A stretch of DNA of 37,111 bases from NCBI GenBank assembly GCA_944362555.1, contig CALVTL010000017.1, forward strand, positions 1 to 37,111, in the 5' to 3' direction. Each line of letters starts with the position of its first letter. Position 1 is the first letter of the stretch. Below, piece after piece: positions 16,892 to 25,919 of the stretch. A model generated the notes under the pieces. It worked only from the letters and a program-made list of their open reading frames with translations. It searched no databases and was not told the origin of the DNA. This DNA comes from an uncultured Clostridia bacterium. GTDB lineage: Bacteria; Bacillota; Clostridia; Christensenellales; Borkfalkiaceae. The position numbers and the translations under genes are program-made.

Positions 16892-18769
16892 TTATTTCCC
16901 GAGGATCCTGATCTCGGAGATCCCGACAAGTTCCTGTCCTTCCGGAACGTCGATGGTGACGCGCAGCTTTGTTACGGTGTGCCCGTTGAACGCGGCGTAC
17001 GCGGCGGCTCCGGGCGTGATATAGATGAACGAACCGTCCAGATCGAGCACGCGCGCATACTGCTCGGAATCGAAGGGCACCTCGTCGATGTAGCGGACAT
17101 ACTCCACGCCGTTCTCGTCCTCGCAGATCATCTCGAGCTTGAAGGAGCGAAAGGCGTTTTCAAACATTTTGGAATTGTATACCATCACCGCGCGGACCGT
17201 GCGGGCGCTCTCAAAGGAGAACTCGAAGGAAGTCGTCCCCGTGATCTCCGTCTCCTTCACATACTTGGAAATAAAACTGTACGACGCGTTGCGGTAGATG
17301 GAGAGCAGTCCGTCGTTGAGGAAAGATGCGGAGGAGCCCTCGGCGAGCGAGCCGCTCACGGAGATCTGTGCCTCGTCGGCAATGTTCGTATATTCCACGC
17401 CGGGCGCGCCCTCGAGCGCGGGTTGTTCGGACACGGTAGGTCCGTTGACATACATGACGTCGAGTGCGTTTCCGGTTTCGTCCTCCGTCGTCACCCATGT
17501 CACTTCGTCGATCGCCATATTGCGCGCCGCGGAGGGTGCGGCGGGGTTATTGTGACGGTGGTAGACGATATAGAGCTTGCCGTCCATCGTCACGAAGGAA
17601 TGGTGACCGGGGCCGGAGACGTCCTCGTTGTTGCCGCTGTCGTTGGAGAGGAGGTGTCCGTTTTCCGCCTCGGTGAGTTTGCGGAAGGGACCGAGCGGCG
17701 AATCGGCAACGAGCTGAATGACGGAATAAGGCGCCATATCGAACGACTCGATGGAGAGCGTAAGATAGTACTTTCCGTTGTGCTCGACCATCTCGGGTCC
17801 CTCGTTGCACCCATTGTTGGCGCTCTCATAGGAAACGTGCTCGGCGGCGACGCCGTTGCGCACCTCGTTGATGAAATCCTCGACGGTGTAATACGTCGGA
17901 ACGGCGAGGATGGTGAGCGTATCCCACTTGGGTTTGAGCCAGTTCTCCATCTCCACACCCATCACGCGGTTGGAACTCGTATTGTCCGCCCAAAGAAGGT
18001 ATTTGACCTCGTTCCCCTCCTCGTCCGTTGTGACGAAGGGATGCGGGTCGATGGTGCCGTAATAACCGCCGCGCGACGAAAGACTTGTGGCGATGTCGGC
18101 GTTCTCCTCATGCCACGTTCCGTAGATCGTGGGATCGAAGAATGCGTACTTCGCATAGTAATGCGGGTAGTCCTCGCGGTCGTACGTGTGCACGTTCTCC
18201 TCTCCTACGCTTTCGGGATCGGTGAAATCGAGCATATTGAAGGGCCCCTCGGGGCTGTCGGAGACGGCTGCGTACATCAGATAGTACCCGTCGCCCTGGT
18301 ATTTTCCGTTTGCGGAGGTGTCCGGATCGGGCGATGCGCTGAAATACATGATGTAGCGCTCGTTATCCTCATCGTACACGACCTCGGGTGCCCATACCGA
18401 CGTCCATGTCGCGCGCGAGATCTCGTTGTAGCTCTCGCGGATGTTCAGCGTACCGCCGACGGGCTCCCAATTCATGAGATCTTTGGAGCGCGCCGCATCC
18501 ATGGAGTTCTCGGTGCGGTAAAGGTAATAGTAGCCGCTGCGCGCCGTGTCGTCCAGAACGAAGGGATCGGCGCCGTTCACCTTGTAATCGTTGCGGTAGA
18601 AGAGCTCCTGTTCGTACAAGGGATCTCCGAACTCGTCGTCGGTCTCCCCGTGATAGTGAGGAAGTTCATACCGAGGGAGCGAGGCGTATTCATCGCCGGA
18701 ACACCCGACCGCCCCCGCCACACAGCAGATCGCGAGCACTGCCGATATTGCCAAGTTGATTTTTTTCAT
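16892..18769 (-). CDS. glycoside hydrolase family 43 lipoprotein with discoidin-like domain
   Basis: The 625-residue protein has lipobox AVGC (Cys23). The five-blade propeller of GH43 (alpha-L-arabinofuranosidases, beta-xylosidases, arabinanases) shows the base Asp68 in NGADPFVLDD, WAPEVVYDEDNERYIMYFSA, the pKa-tuning Asp in TIDPHPFVTTDEEG, and the general acid Glu323 in CNEGPEMVEHNGKYYL. From about residue 470 a discoidin/F5-8C-type beta domain (ISVSGSLAEGSSASFLNDG, TSFEFSFESARTVRAVMV, VGISEIRILGK) probably binds sugar. I chose the ATG at 18767-18769, preceded by AGGAG; the frame upstream to 18868 overlaps a stem-loop and lacks a start signal. The gene follows the transporter genes after a strong hairpin. 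Confidence 0.9.
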   Translation of the reverse strand: MKKINLAISAVLAICCVAGAVGCSGDEYASLPRYELPHYHGETDDEFGDPLYEQELFYRNDYKVNGADPFVLDDTARSGYYYLYRTENSMDAARSKDLMNWEPVGGTLNIRESYNEISRATWTSVWAPEVVYDEDNERYIMYFSASPDPDTSANGKYQGDGYYLMYAAVSDSPEGPFNMLDFTDPESVGEENVHTYDREDYPHYYAKYAFFDPTIYGTWHEENADIATSLSSRGGYYGTIDPHPFVTTDEEGNEVKYLLWADNTSSNRVMGVEMENWLKPKWDTLTILAVPTYYTVEDFINEVRNGVAAEHVSYESANNGCNEGPEMVEHNGKYYLTLSIESFDMAPYSVIQLVADSPLGPFRKLTEAENGHLLSNDSGNNEDVSGPGHHSFVTMDGKLYIVYHRHNNPAAPSAARNMAIDEVTWVTTEDETGNALDVMYVNGPTVSEQPALEGAPGVEYTNIADEAQISVSGSLAEGSSASFLNDGLLSIYRNASYSFISKYVKETEITGTTSFEFSFESARTVRAVMVYNSKMFENAFRSFKLEMICEDENGVEYVRYIDEVPFDSEQYARVLDLDGSFIYITPGAAAYAAFNGHTVTKLRVTIDVPEGQELVGISEIRILGK

Positions 18770-18793
18770 TCTTTTCTCCTTAAAATTTTTCTT

Positions 18794-18832
18794 CACGCAA
18801 TTTCTCACGAACCGACGTGAGAAATTGCCGTG
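18794..18832 (-). other. long intergenic stem-loop between permease and GH43 genes
   Basis: CAATTTCTCACG (18798-18809) pairs perfectly with CGTGAGAAATTG (18816-18827) around a 6-base loop. The stem extends by CACG/CGTG on the outside across one bulged base. It sits in the 95-base gap between the permease stop and the GH43 start. No immediate U-run follows on the transcribed strand, so RNA processing or 3' stabilisation fits better than termination. Confidence 0.75.
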
Positions 18833-18864
18833 ATTTTCAGCATAGGCCTGTTTTGCTGCGGCGA

Positions 18865-19809
18865 TCACTCCTTGCCGCCGCCCACTGCGATGCCGTTGAT
18901 GAAGAGTTTCTGCGAGAAACAGTAGATGACGATGAGCGGAAGCATTCCGAGCACCGCGGCGGCACAGTGCACATTCTCCATGCCCGTACCCGTAAACACG
19001 GTGCTGACGCGGCTCAAAAAGAGCTGCAGCGTGATATACTCGTCCTGACCGTTGAGATAGAGCAAGGGGCCCATGTAGCTGTTGTATCCGCCGACGAATC
19101 CGAAGATGAACTGCGCCACGAACGCGGGAACGGCGAGCGGGATCATCATGCGGAAAAAGCAGCCGAACTGACCGAGCCCGTCGATGCGCGCCGCCTCGAA
19201 GATCTGCTTGGGAACACCGTCGAAATACATCCGCAGGAAGAACATTGTCCCCACGCTGCCGAAGAGCCCCGGCACAATGAGCGGAAGCACCGTTCCCGTC
19301 CAGCCGATCATCGAATAGAAGATATACGAGATGATGCCGAATGCGCCGAGCGGGATCATGGAAACAAACACTTCCACGACAAACAGCTTTTCCTTGCCGG
19401 GGAATTCCAGCTTGGAAAAAGAATACGCCGAAAGCCCCGAGACGATCAGCCCCGTCACGAGCGGGATGAGGGTGATCCAGAGCGTGTTGAGAAAGCCGAG
19501 CGCAAACGAGGAAATGCCGTTGCTCCAGGCGTAAGGATCCTGTTCAAAGACGTCGATGTATGGCTGAACGGTAAACTGCGGCCACCAGACAAAGCTCATC
19601 GTCGACGTCAGTTCCCGCTGGGAAGTAAAGGATGTCGCCAGGATGGTGTACATGGGCAGGAACAAAAAAATGCAGTAGATCGCGAGCACCGTATAGCCGA
19701 CGATCTTCCCCACGATACCCTTCTTTTTGCGCTTTGCGGCAAGAGCTGCCGCGGGAGCGGGCGCCCCCGCCCCATCGAACTGCGTCGCCTGCAATGTTTC
19801 AGTTGACAT
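18865..19809 (-). CDS. CUT1 sugar ABC transporter permease (MalG/UgpE-like)
   Basis: The 314-residue inner-membrane protein has six predicted helices after a cytoplasmic, Ala-rich N-terminus. The first helix is in VGYTVLAIYCIFLFLPMYTI. The conserved EAA loop that contacts the transporter ATPase is EAARIDGLGQFGCFFRMMIP. The C-terminus KLFINGIAVGGGKE is typical of MalG-like permeases, which often end in a G-x-x-x-G-A-V-K-G pattern. The gene overlaps the preceding permease by 11 bases. It imports oligosaccharides with the binding protein at 20861-22750. No ATPase gene is in the window. Confidence 0.95.
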   Translation of the reverse strand: MSTETLQATQFDGAGAPAPAAALAAKRKKKGIVGKIVGYTVLAIYCIFLFLPMYTILATSFTSQRELTSTMSFVWWPQFTVQPYIDVFEQDPYAWSNGISSFALGFLNTLWITLIPLVTGLIVSGLSAYSFSKLEFPGKEKLFVVEVFVSMIPLGAFGIISYIFYSMIGWTGTVLPLIVPGLFGSVGTMFFLRMYFDGVPKQIFEAARIDGLGQFGCFFRMMIPLAVPAFVAQFIFGFVGGYNSYMGPLLYLNGQDEYITLQLFLSRVSTVFTGTGMENVHCAAAVLGMLPLIVIYCFSQKLFINGIAVGGGKE

Positions 19810-20836
19810 CTTTCATCCTCCTGTTGCGGATGCGGAACAAGATCATGGAGGCGATGCCCGTGAAGAGGAAGAGCACCCAGCTGATGACGGAAGCGCAGGA
19901 GGCAAACGCGTCCTCCGTGCGCACGACGCTGTCGCCGATCAGCCAATACACGAGCCGCATGAGCGTAAGCCCCATGTTCTCCGGTCCGCCGATGTTATCG
20001 CCCCAGCCCTGCGGCGCGATGAGGGCAGCCATGTCGTAAGTGAGCAGCCCCGCCCCCACGCCCGCAATGAGCAGATAGAACGTCGTGGGCGAAATGGAGG
20101 GCAGCGTGATATAGCGGAATTTCTGCCATTCGTTGGCGCCGTCGAGCGACGCCGCCTCGTAGAGCGTGGGATCGACCGCCGCAAACGCCGCACGGTACAT
20201 GACGATGCCGTAGCCGGGCGCCTGCCAGACGATGGCGAGAATGATGATCCACGGGACCGCCGTCGGCTCGTTGAGCCAGTCGACGTCGGTACCGAAGAGT
20301 GCGTTGATGAGTCCGAAATTTCCGTTGAACACCCACCGCCACATGAGCGAGACTGCAACGCCCGAACAGATATACGGAACAAAGAAGAGTACCATGAACA
20401 CGTTCGAGCCGCGCCACTTTTTGGAAAGCAGCCAGCTGATGCCGATGGCGATGGAAAGCGAGATCAGCTGTGCGCAGGCGATCCAGAACGTGATCCCGAG
20501 AGACTTGTAAAAGTACCCGGAGACGTTGATCGCGAACTCGTTCGGATAATAATTCGGATCGAACACCAGCCAGAAGGCGCGGAAATCGTTCCAGACAAAC
20601 GGGTCAGTCAGATCGTAGATATTGATGTTGAAGAACATCGCTGTGAACGATATGACGAGCGTAAACCCGCTGAATATCACAAATCCGACGAGCGGTAGCA
20701 ACGCGAGAACGAACGCGAATACCGACTGCGGCGTCCATTTGCGCTTTTTTTTCAGATTGCGTCCGCGCGCCGCGGCAGGCTCCCCGACTGCGGGGATGTC
20801 CGCCTCGGCGGCGATCGTTTTTAAGCGGTCTGTCAT
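19799..20836 (-). CDS. CUT1 sugar ABC transporter permease (MalF/UgpA/LplB-like)
   Basis: The 345-residue protein has a 30-residue basic cytoplasmic N-terminus (GRNLKKKRKWTPQ) and then about six helices. The first is VFAFVLALLPLVGFVIFSGF. The EAA loop is YEAASLDGANEWQKFRYITL with the expected Asp-Gly. The periplasmic-side insertion after helix 1 (FNINIYDLTDPFVWNDFRAF) is usual for MalF-type partners. It starts 24 bases after the binding-protein stop codon and overlaps the second permease gene by 11 bases, so the three genes form one transporter unit. Confidence 0.95.
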   Translation of the reverse strand: MTDRLKTIAAEADIPAVGEPAAARGRNLKKKRKWTPQSVFAFVLALLPLVGFVIFSGFTLVISFTAMFFNINIYDLTDPFVWNDFRAFWLVFDPNYYPNEFAINVSGYFYKSLGITFWIACAQLISLSIAIGISWLLSKKWRGSNVFMVLFFVPYICSGVAVSLMWRWVFNGNFGLINALFGTDVDWLNEPTAVPWIIILAIVWQAPGYGIVMYRAAFAAVDPTLYEAASLDGANEWQKFRYITLPSISPTTFYLLIAGVGAGLLTYDMAALIAPQGWGDNIGGPENMGLTLMRLVYWLIGDSVVRTEDAFASCASVISWVLFLFTGIASMILFRIRNRRMKDVN

Positions 20837-20860
20837 CTTTTCCTCCCTTACCTCCCGGCA

Positions 20861-22750
20861 TTATCTGCCGTAGATACGAAGATTCATGAGCTCGAGCGCG
20901 TTGTTCGCCGCCGTCTTTACCTCATTATAAAACTGCGTAAGTGTCTTGCGCCCATAGCGGACGTCGCTGTTGAAGACGGACGACCAGTTGTTGATCCAGG
21001 TGGACTGATCGAAGTATCCCCAGTCGCCGATGTCCGAATTTCTGGAAGCGAACACCGCCGCCCACACGTTATCGGAGAGTCTGTCCTCCGATTCGAGATA
21101 CTCCGCGCTCATGGCATAAGAGGTCTGGTTGGGGACCATGGTGTTCCCCTGCGCGAGGATCTTCTGCCCTTCGGGACCGACCAGCCAGGAGACGAACTTG
21201 ATGGCTGCGTCGTACTCTTCGGAATCGGAATTGCGCGGGATGGAGACCATATAGTTGCGCGAGCAGCTCACCGCCTCGCCGACGATGGGCGTGCCGTTCC
21301 ATGCCGTTTTCACGTCGCCCGTGTACACCTCGTTGTCGTATTCCTTGCCGATGACTTTGAGGTATTCGTTGGCGAACTTGCCCTCACCCGAGGTGATGCC
21401 ATCCGCATAGTACACTCTGCCGCCCTCAAACTCGCGGTACTGCGCAAGGGGCGCCATGTCCCACTTGCCCGCGAGCGCGCTGCCCGCGTAGCTGTTCCCG
21501 CGCGAGAACGCCTCGTTGATCATGGGGCAGTCGTTGCCCGTCAAAAAGCGCTTGGAACGGTCGTTCGTATCGGGGGAAGCGACGCCGTAGCCATAGTTCC
21601 CGCCGTCCACTTCCGCCGTTTCGGGCGCCATAAGGCTCTGGAACTCGACGATAGCGTCGAGCTGCGAGGGCATGATATAGAGCGAAGGCTCCTCCCCCTG
21701 CGTCAGGCGCGTCTTTTCGCTCGCGTTCTCGTTGATGAACATGGCGTCCTCATAGAAGAGCAGATCGCCCTGCGCATACTCCGTGCCGTTGACGGTGATG
21801 CTGTCGGCGAGCACCAGGAAGTTGTCGGTGTCCTGCGTAATGGTGAGCTCATACTCGCCCGTCTCCTCGTTCCAGCCGATGCAGTCGCCGCCGACCGACC
21901 AGCCGTAGTTGAACCACCACTCGGAGAGATACCCGTACTCATACGCCCTGTAATCCTCCCAGCCGGTCTGGAAGCTCTTTGCAAGGCAATGCAGCTCCTC
22001 CCAGCTCATGGGAATGCGGTTATTGAACACTTTGACGACGTTCTCGCCGTTCTCGTTGAGCGATGCCTTATCGGCAAGGTCGCCCCCGACAAATTCGGGC
22101 ATATACTCCGCATAGCCGTGCGCCTTGAGATTTGTGCCGTGCTCCTGATTGTAGTCCGAAAGCTCCTCTTCCGGAACGGAGATGACGACGATGTCACGCA
22201 GCTCCATGATCTCGGTGTTATAAAAGAGCACCTGCGGGTCGTCACCGATGGGCAGCGCAACGAGATCTGTCCCCGCGCCCGCCGTGAGCCGTCCGTCCTG
22301 ATCGGGCGTGGCGGTGAAACGGAGGCGGTTTGTCATCCCCTCGGGGATCTCCGACCACTTTATGGTGTTTTGGACGTCCGCCGTGAGGTATTCGTCGAGC
22401 GGAAGAAGATAATCGAGTGCGGCGATCTGCTTGAACTGCTCTTCGTGGATAGTGACAACATTATAGCGGCAGTCGCGTGCAAGCAGCGTGGTGAGGTTGG
22501 ACATGGTGCCCGATTCATACTTGGGCACAACGTACACTTCGTCCGTCAGCCCCTGTCCCTTGTTGTATGCGTCGACAAGTTCACGATAAGCCTCGAGGTT
22601 GTAAGTATCGTAGACGACGGCATATTCGATGACGACGGTATCCTCCGACGCTCCGGGAGGGAGCTGAGGCCCGCCGCAGCCCGCCGCAAGGACGGAGACT
22701 GCCGTCATAACGCCGGCGGCACACGCCGCCACTAATTTTTTTCCTTTCAT
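20861..22750 (-). CDS. extracellular sugar-binding lipoprotein of the ABC transporter
   Basis: The 629-residue protein has lipobox LAAGC with Cys25 and is anchored outside the membrane. It is a family 1 extracellular solute-binding protein: VVIEYAVVYDTYNLEAYREL, a DAYNKGQG segment, YDAAIKFVSWLVGPEGQKIL and GNTMVPNQTSYAM near the end are typical closing segments. At 629 residues it is much longer than usual CUT1 binding proteins (about 420-450), with inserts in the middle (for example NGENVVKVFNNRIPMSWEEL to YYADGITSGEGKFANEYLKV). Longer binding proteins of this sort often take larger oligosaccharides; that is inferred. It is followed 24 bases later by the first permease gene. Confidence 0.92.
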   Translation of the reverse strand: MKGKKLVAACAAGVMTAVSVLAAGCGGPQLPPGASEDTVVIEYAVVYDTYNLEAYRELVDAYNKGQGLTDEVYVVPKYESGTMSNLTTLLARDCRYNVVTIHEEQFKQIAALDYLLPLDEYLTADVQNTIKWSEIPEGMTNRLRFTATPDQDGRLTAGAGTDLVALPIGDDPQVLFYNTEIMELRDIVVISVPEEELSDYNQEHGTNLKAHGYAEYMPEFVGGDLADKASLNENGENVVKVFNNRIPMSWEELHCLAKSFQTGWEDYRAYEYGYLSEWWFNYGWSVGGDCIGWNEETGEYELTITQDTDNFLVLADSITVNGTEYAQGDLLFYEDAMFINENASEKTRLTQGEEPSLYIMPSQLDAIVEFQSLMAPETAEVDGGNYGYGVASPDTNDRSKRFLTGNDCPMINEAFSRGNSYAGSALAGKWDMAPLAQYREFEGGRVYYADGITSGEGKFANEYLKVIGKEYDNEVYTGDVKTAWNGTPIVGEAVSCSRNYMVSIPRNSDSEEYDAAIKFVSWLVGPEGQKILAQGNTMVPNQTSYAMSAEYLESEDRLSDNVWAAVFASRNSDIGDWGYFDQSTWINNWSSVFNSDVRYGRKTLTQFYNEVKTAANNALELMNLRIYGR

Positions 22751-22837
22751 TGTTTCCTCCTGATATATTGATTTTCACAAATTCTTATCGGGGCCCCGCC
22801 GCGCATGACGGCGGCTTTGCACGCTGCCGCGCCCGAT

Positions 22838-22867
22838 CCGTAAGGGAGTAAAATTGCTCCCTTACGG
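22838..22867 (-). other. 11-bp stem-loop upstream of the sugar-binding protein gene
   Basis: CCGTAAGGGAG (22838-22848) pairs perfectly with CTCCCTTACGG (22857-22867) around an 8-base loop. It lies in the 129-base gap between the 995-residue lipoprotein gene and the binding-protein gene. On the transcribed strand it is followed by ATCGGGC rather than a U-run. A processing or stability role is more likely than termination. Confidence 0.7.
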
Positions 22868-22879
22868 GATAGAGACGCG

Positions 22880-25867
22880 TCACGCCTCATTCTCTCTTGT
22901 GAGCGCAAACCCGGAGACCTGCCAGGTGTCATAACTGCCGCGGAAGGAAATTTTGCCCGCGTCGTCCTCTTCGCACGACGCCTTGGCGAGTTCAACGAGC
23001 TTGTTTTCCGCATCGTAGCCGTACAGCGTGATCTGCGTTCCCTCTTTGACGATGCGCAGCTTGACACCCGTCTTTACCGCGTCGATCGTGTTGCAGAATG
23101 CGGGAAGATCGATCTGGTCATTGTCACCGTCGAGCGTATCCTGCGCAATCACGCGCACCTTTCCGACTGCATCCGCCGTATCGTTCGTATTGTAGATGAA
23201 CAGGAACCCGACGTTCGCCTCGGTCAGCGTGACGGAGAACCTTCTCCAGCCGCCGCCATCCGCTGTCGTTTCCGTCTGTTTGAGCATGAAGTCGAAAGCG
23301 TAATCGCCGTCGGCGTTCATGTTGAGCGTCGCCTTGGCGGAAGCCGAACCGCTGTCCCCATCGGGGCCCGTCGCTGTGCCGCCCAGGGTGATGGTGCCCG
23401 CCTGCGCGTCGATGACGACCGCTTTGCCGCCGCGGTCCGCCGTGGCGTAGCTGTAATCGAGCGTGACCTCATACTCCTGTGTTTCCCCGGCGACGATCGT
23501 AAATGTTGCCGACGTGAGATAATAGTCGATGGCAGAAGTGACGGTATAGGTGCCGACCTGGAGATTGCCCTCGAGCGCGAGCACGCTGCCCTGGAGCGTG
23601 AACGCAACTTCCTTGCCGTTACGATCGGTCACTTTGAGAAGGTCGGCGGAAAGCGTCCCTTGCCCGGAGAGCTTGACGGTGACCTTGACATTCTCGATGA
23701 GCACGGGGATCTTGACGGGTGCCGTGATCTCCTTGCCCGAGAGATCGTACATGATGCCGCTTGCGTTCGCGAAGTATGCCTCCGTGCCCTCTGTGGTCGC
23801 GGTGGGCGGCACTTCCGCATGGAAGGTGAACCCTTCGGTGAACGTAAATGCGGAGAACTGCCAGGTGTCGTAGCTGCCGCGGAAGGAAAACACGTTCTCC
23901 GCCTCGGCATCGCATTCCGTCTGCGCGAGCTGAACGAGCGTGCCGTCTGCATTGTAGGCATACAGCGTGAGATATTCGTTGGCGCGGACGATGCGGAACT
24001 TCACGCCTGCCTGCAACTGCGCGAGCGTGTTGCAGCAATCGGGAAGCGCGATCTGGTCATCATCGCCGGCGAGCGTATCCTGCGCAATCACGCGCACCTT
24101 TCCGACTTTCGCCGCCGTATCGTCCGTATTGTAGATGAACAGGAACCCGACGTTGGAATCCGTCGTTGTGACGGAGAACCTTCTCCAGCCGCCGCCGTCC
24201 GCTGTCGAATGCGTCTGTTTGAGCATGAAGTCGAAGAACCAGATATCGTCCGTCGCGCCATAGACGGGATTGAGCGTCGCCTTGGAGGGGGCGTTAGGAT
24301 TGGTATTGCTGCCCCCGAGCGTGATCGTCTTTTTCTCGGTATCGACCTGCGTGGCGCTGCCCGTGACGTCGATACGCGCATAGTCAAGCGCGATGGACGC
24401 GGTGTAGTTCTGCGTATTGGCCGGGACGATGGTGAACTTCGCGGGAGCGGAGTAGAACGGAAGAGAGCAGGTGATGGTGTATTCACCCGTGCGCAGATCG
24501 CCTTCGAGCGAGATGACATTGCCCTCGACCGAGAACGCGACCTCCTCTCCCGCGGCGTTCTTGATGGTGAGGTCGTCCTCGGTGAAAGTTCCGCCCTCTC
24601 CGAGCGTGAGCGTGATCTTTACATTCTCGATGAGCACGGGGATCTTGACGGGCGCCGCGATCTCCTTGCCCGAGAGATCGTAATAATTTCCTTCCGCGTC
24701 CGTGAAGTATGCCTCCGTGCCCTCCGTCGTGGCGGTGGGAGGCACTTCCGCCGCATACTCAAGGTCGGTGACCTCCATGGCGGAGAGCTGCCAGGTGTCG
24801 TAGCTGCCGCGGAAGGAGAACACATTCTCCGCTTCGGCGGCGCACACCGTCTGCGCGATCTGCACATAGCTGCCGTCGGAGTTCACCGCATACAGCGTGA
24901 TCTGCGTACCTGCTTTGATGACGCGCATCCTGACACCCGTCTTTACCGCGTCGACCGTGTTGCAGCAATCGGGAAGCGCGATCTGGTCATTGTCGCCGTC
25001 GAGCGTATCCTGCGCGATCACGCGCACCTTTCCGACTGCCGCCGCCGTTTCGTTCGTATTATAGATCAACATAAAGCCGACATTGGAATCGGTGAGGGTG
25101 ACGGAGAACCTTCTCCAGCCGCCGCCGTTCGCTGTCGTTTCCGTCTGTTTGAGCGTGAAGTCGAAGAAATAGGATCCGGACGAAGGCGTCTCCTCCGCGA
25201 TGAGCGTCGCCTTGGCGGACGCGCCCCCGTCTACATCGGGAGCGGTGTTGGAGCCGCCGAGCGTGATGGTCTTGTTTACATGGTCGATCGCAGCGCCGCT
25301 GCCGCCGCGATCGAGCGACGCATAGAGGTAGTTGAGCACGATGCCGCTTGTCCCGCCGATGACGGAATCCTTCCCCTCCTGCACGGCAAACTCCGAGGTA
25401 TAGCTCTCGTACCCCTCTTTGGCGACCGTGAGCTTATAGTATTTCCCGACAACGGCATCAGAGAGGGTGAACTTGCCCGTTGTCTCGTCGTAGGCGACCT
25501 TCACATCGTCGTCGTTTACGGAGACGGTGACGCCACGATAGTCGGTGACCGCCTCGCCGTATTTTTTGAGCTGCACCTGTCCGGACGCCGTTCCGTAGAC
25601 GATCTCGGGCGCGGGTTCCTCCTGTCCGCATTCACACTCGCCGTCGATATAGACGTGCTGCCCGCGGCTGGATTCATCGATCGCGCCGTCGTCGGGACAG
25701 ACCTTCCAGTGCTCGTCCTCATCCTTCCCCCACTGCGTGTAGGCGTGCTGATGCTCCGGTGTGGGCGGAGGCGTCTCTCCGCCGTCGGTACATCCTGCGA
25801 ACACGCCCGACATCAGACCGCACGTCAATGCAAGCGCCGCAAAAGGGATCAGTCTTCTCTTTTTCAT
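22880..25867 (-). CDS. modular lipoprotein with three tandem beta-sandwich units
   Basis: The 995-residue protein has lipobox FAGC (Cys26). Residues about 36-85 form a Cys/His module (HQHAYTQWGKDEDEHWKVC, then GECECGQEE). A carboxypeptidase-regulatory-like domain follows at about 90-175 (GQVQLKKYGEAVTDYRGVTV). Three similar units begin at about 180, 492 and 804, each with LGGSNT or a similar turn, GGGWRRFSVTLTDSNVG, IYNT, KVRVIAQDTLDGDNDQI and SFRGSYDTWQ. Linkers between units carry TEAYF, YDLSGKEI and IPVLIENVK. No catalytic residues are obvious. It is probably a non-catalytic glycan-binding protein at the cell surface. It lies between the GH31 lipoprotein and the transporter genes. Its unit resembles that of the CBM9 lipoprotein near DTWQFS. 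Confidence 0.75.
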   Translation of the reverse strand: MKKRRLIPFAALALTCGLMSGVFAGCTDGGETPPPTPEHQHAYTQWGKDEDEHWKVCPDDGAIDESSRGQHVYIDGECECGQEEPAPEIVYGTASGQVQLKKYGEAVTDYRGVTVSVNDDDVKVAYDETTGKFTLSDAVVGKYYKLTVAKEGYESYTSEFAVQEGKDSVIGGTSGIVLNYLYASLDRGGSGAAIDHVNKTITLGGSNTAPDVDGGASAKATLIAEETPSSGSYFFDFTLKQTETTANGGGWRRFSVTLTDSNVGFMLIYNTNETAAAVGKVRVIAQDTLDGDNDQIALPDCCNTVDAVKTGVRMRVIKAGTQITLYAVNSDGSYVQIAQTVCAAEAENVFSFRGSYDTWQLSAMEVTDLEYAAEVPPTATTEGTEAYFTDAEGNYYDLSGKEIAAPVKIPVLIENVKITLTLGEGGTFTEDDLTIKNAAGEEVAFSVEGNVISLEGDLRTGEYTITCSLPFYSAPAKFTIVPANTQNYTASIALDYARIDVTGSATQVDTEKKTITLGGSNTNPNAPSKATLNPVYGATDDIWFFDFMLKQTHSTADGGGWRRFSVTTTDSNVGFLFIYNTDDTAAKVGKVRVIAQDTLAGDDDQIALPDCCNTLAQLQAGVKFRIVRANEYLTLYAYNADGTLVQLAQTECDAEAENVFSFRGSYDTWQFSAFTFTEGFTFHAEVPPTATTEGTEAYFANASGIMYDLSGKEITAPVKIPVLIENVKVTVKLSGQGTLSADLLKVTDRNGKEVAFTLQGSVLALEGNLQVGTYTVTSAIDYYLTSATFTIVAGETQEYEVTLDYSYATADRGGKAVVIDAQAGTITLGGTATGPDGDSGSASAKATLNMNADGDYAFDFMLKQTETTADGGGWRRFSVTLTEANVGFLFIYNTNDTADAVGKVRVIAQDTLDGDNDQIDLPAFCNTIDAVKTGVKLRIVKEGTQITLYGYDAENKLVELAKASCEEDDAGKISFRGSYDTWQVSGFALTRENEA
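22905..25330 (-). repeat. three-copy 930-939 bp tandem coding repeat
   Basis: CCAGGTGTC with its surrounding GCCGCGGAAGGA recurs at 22922, 23861 and 24791, giving periods of 939 and 930 bases (313 and 310 codons). The blocks around GCGCGATCTGGTCAT and AACCTTCTCCAGCCGCCGCC are nearly identical between copies. The last unit lacks the trailing linker. Similarity at DNA level suggests recent duplication or ongoing gene conversion. Confidence 0.85.
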
Positions 25868-25919
25868 ACTCTGTTTTCCTCCTTATGATTTCAAAAGCTC
25901 TTGCTTTTTCATCCGTTCG

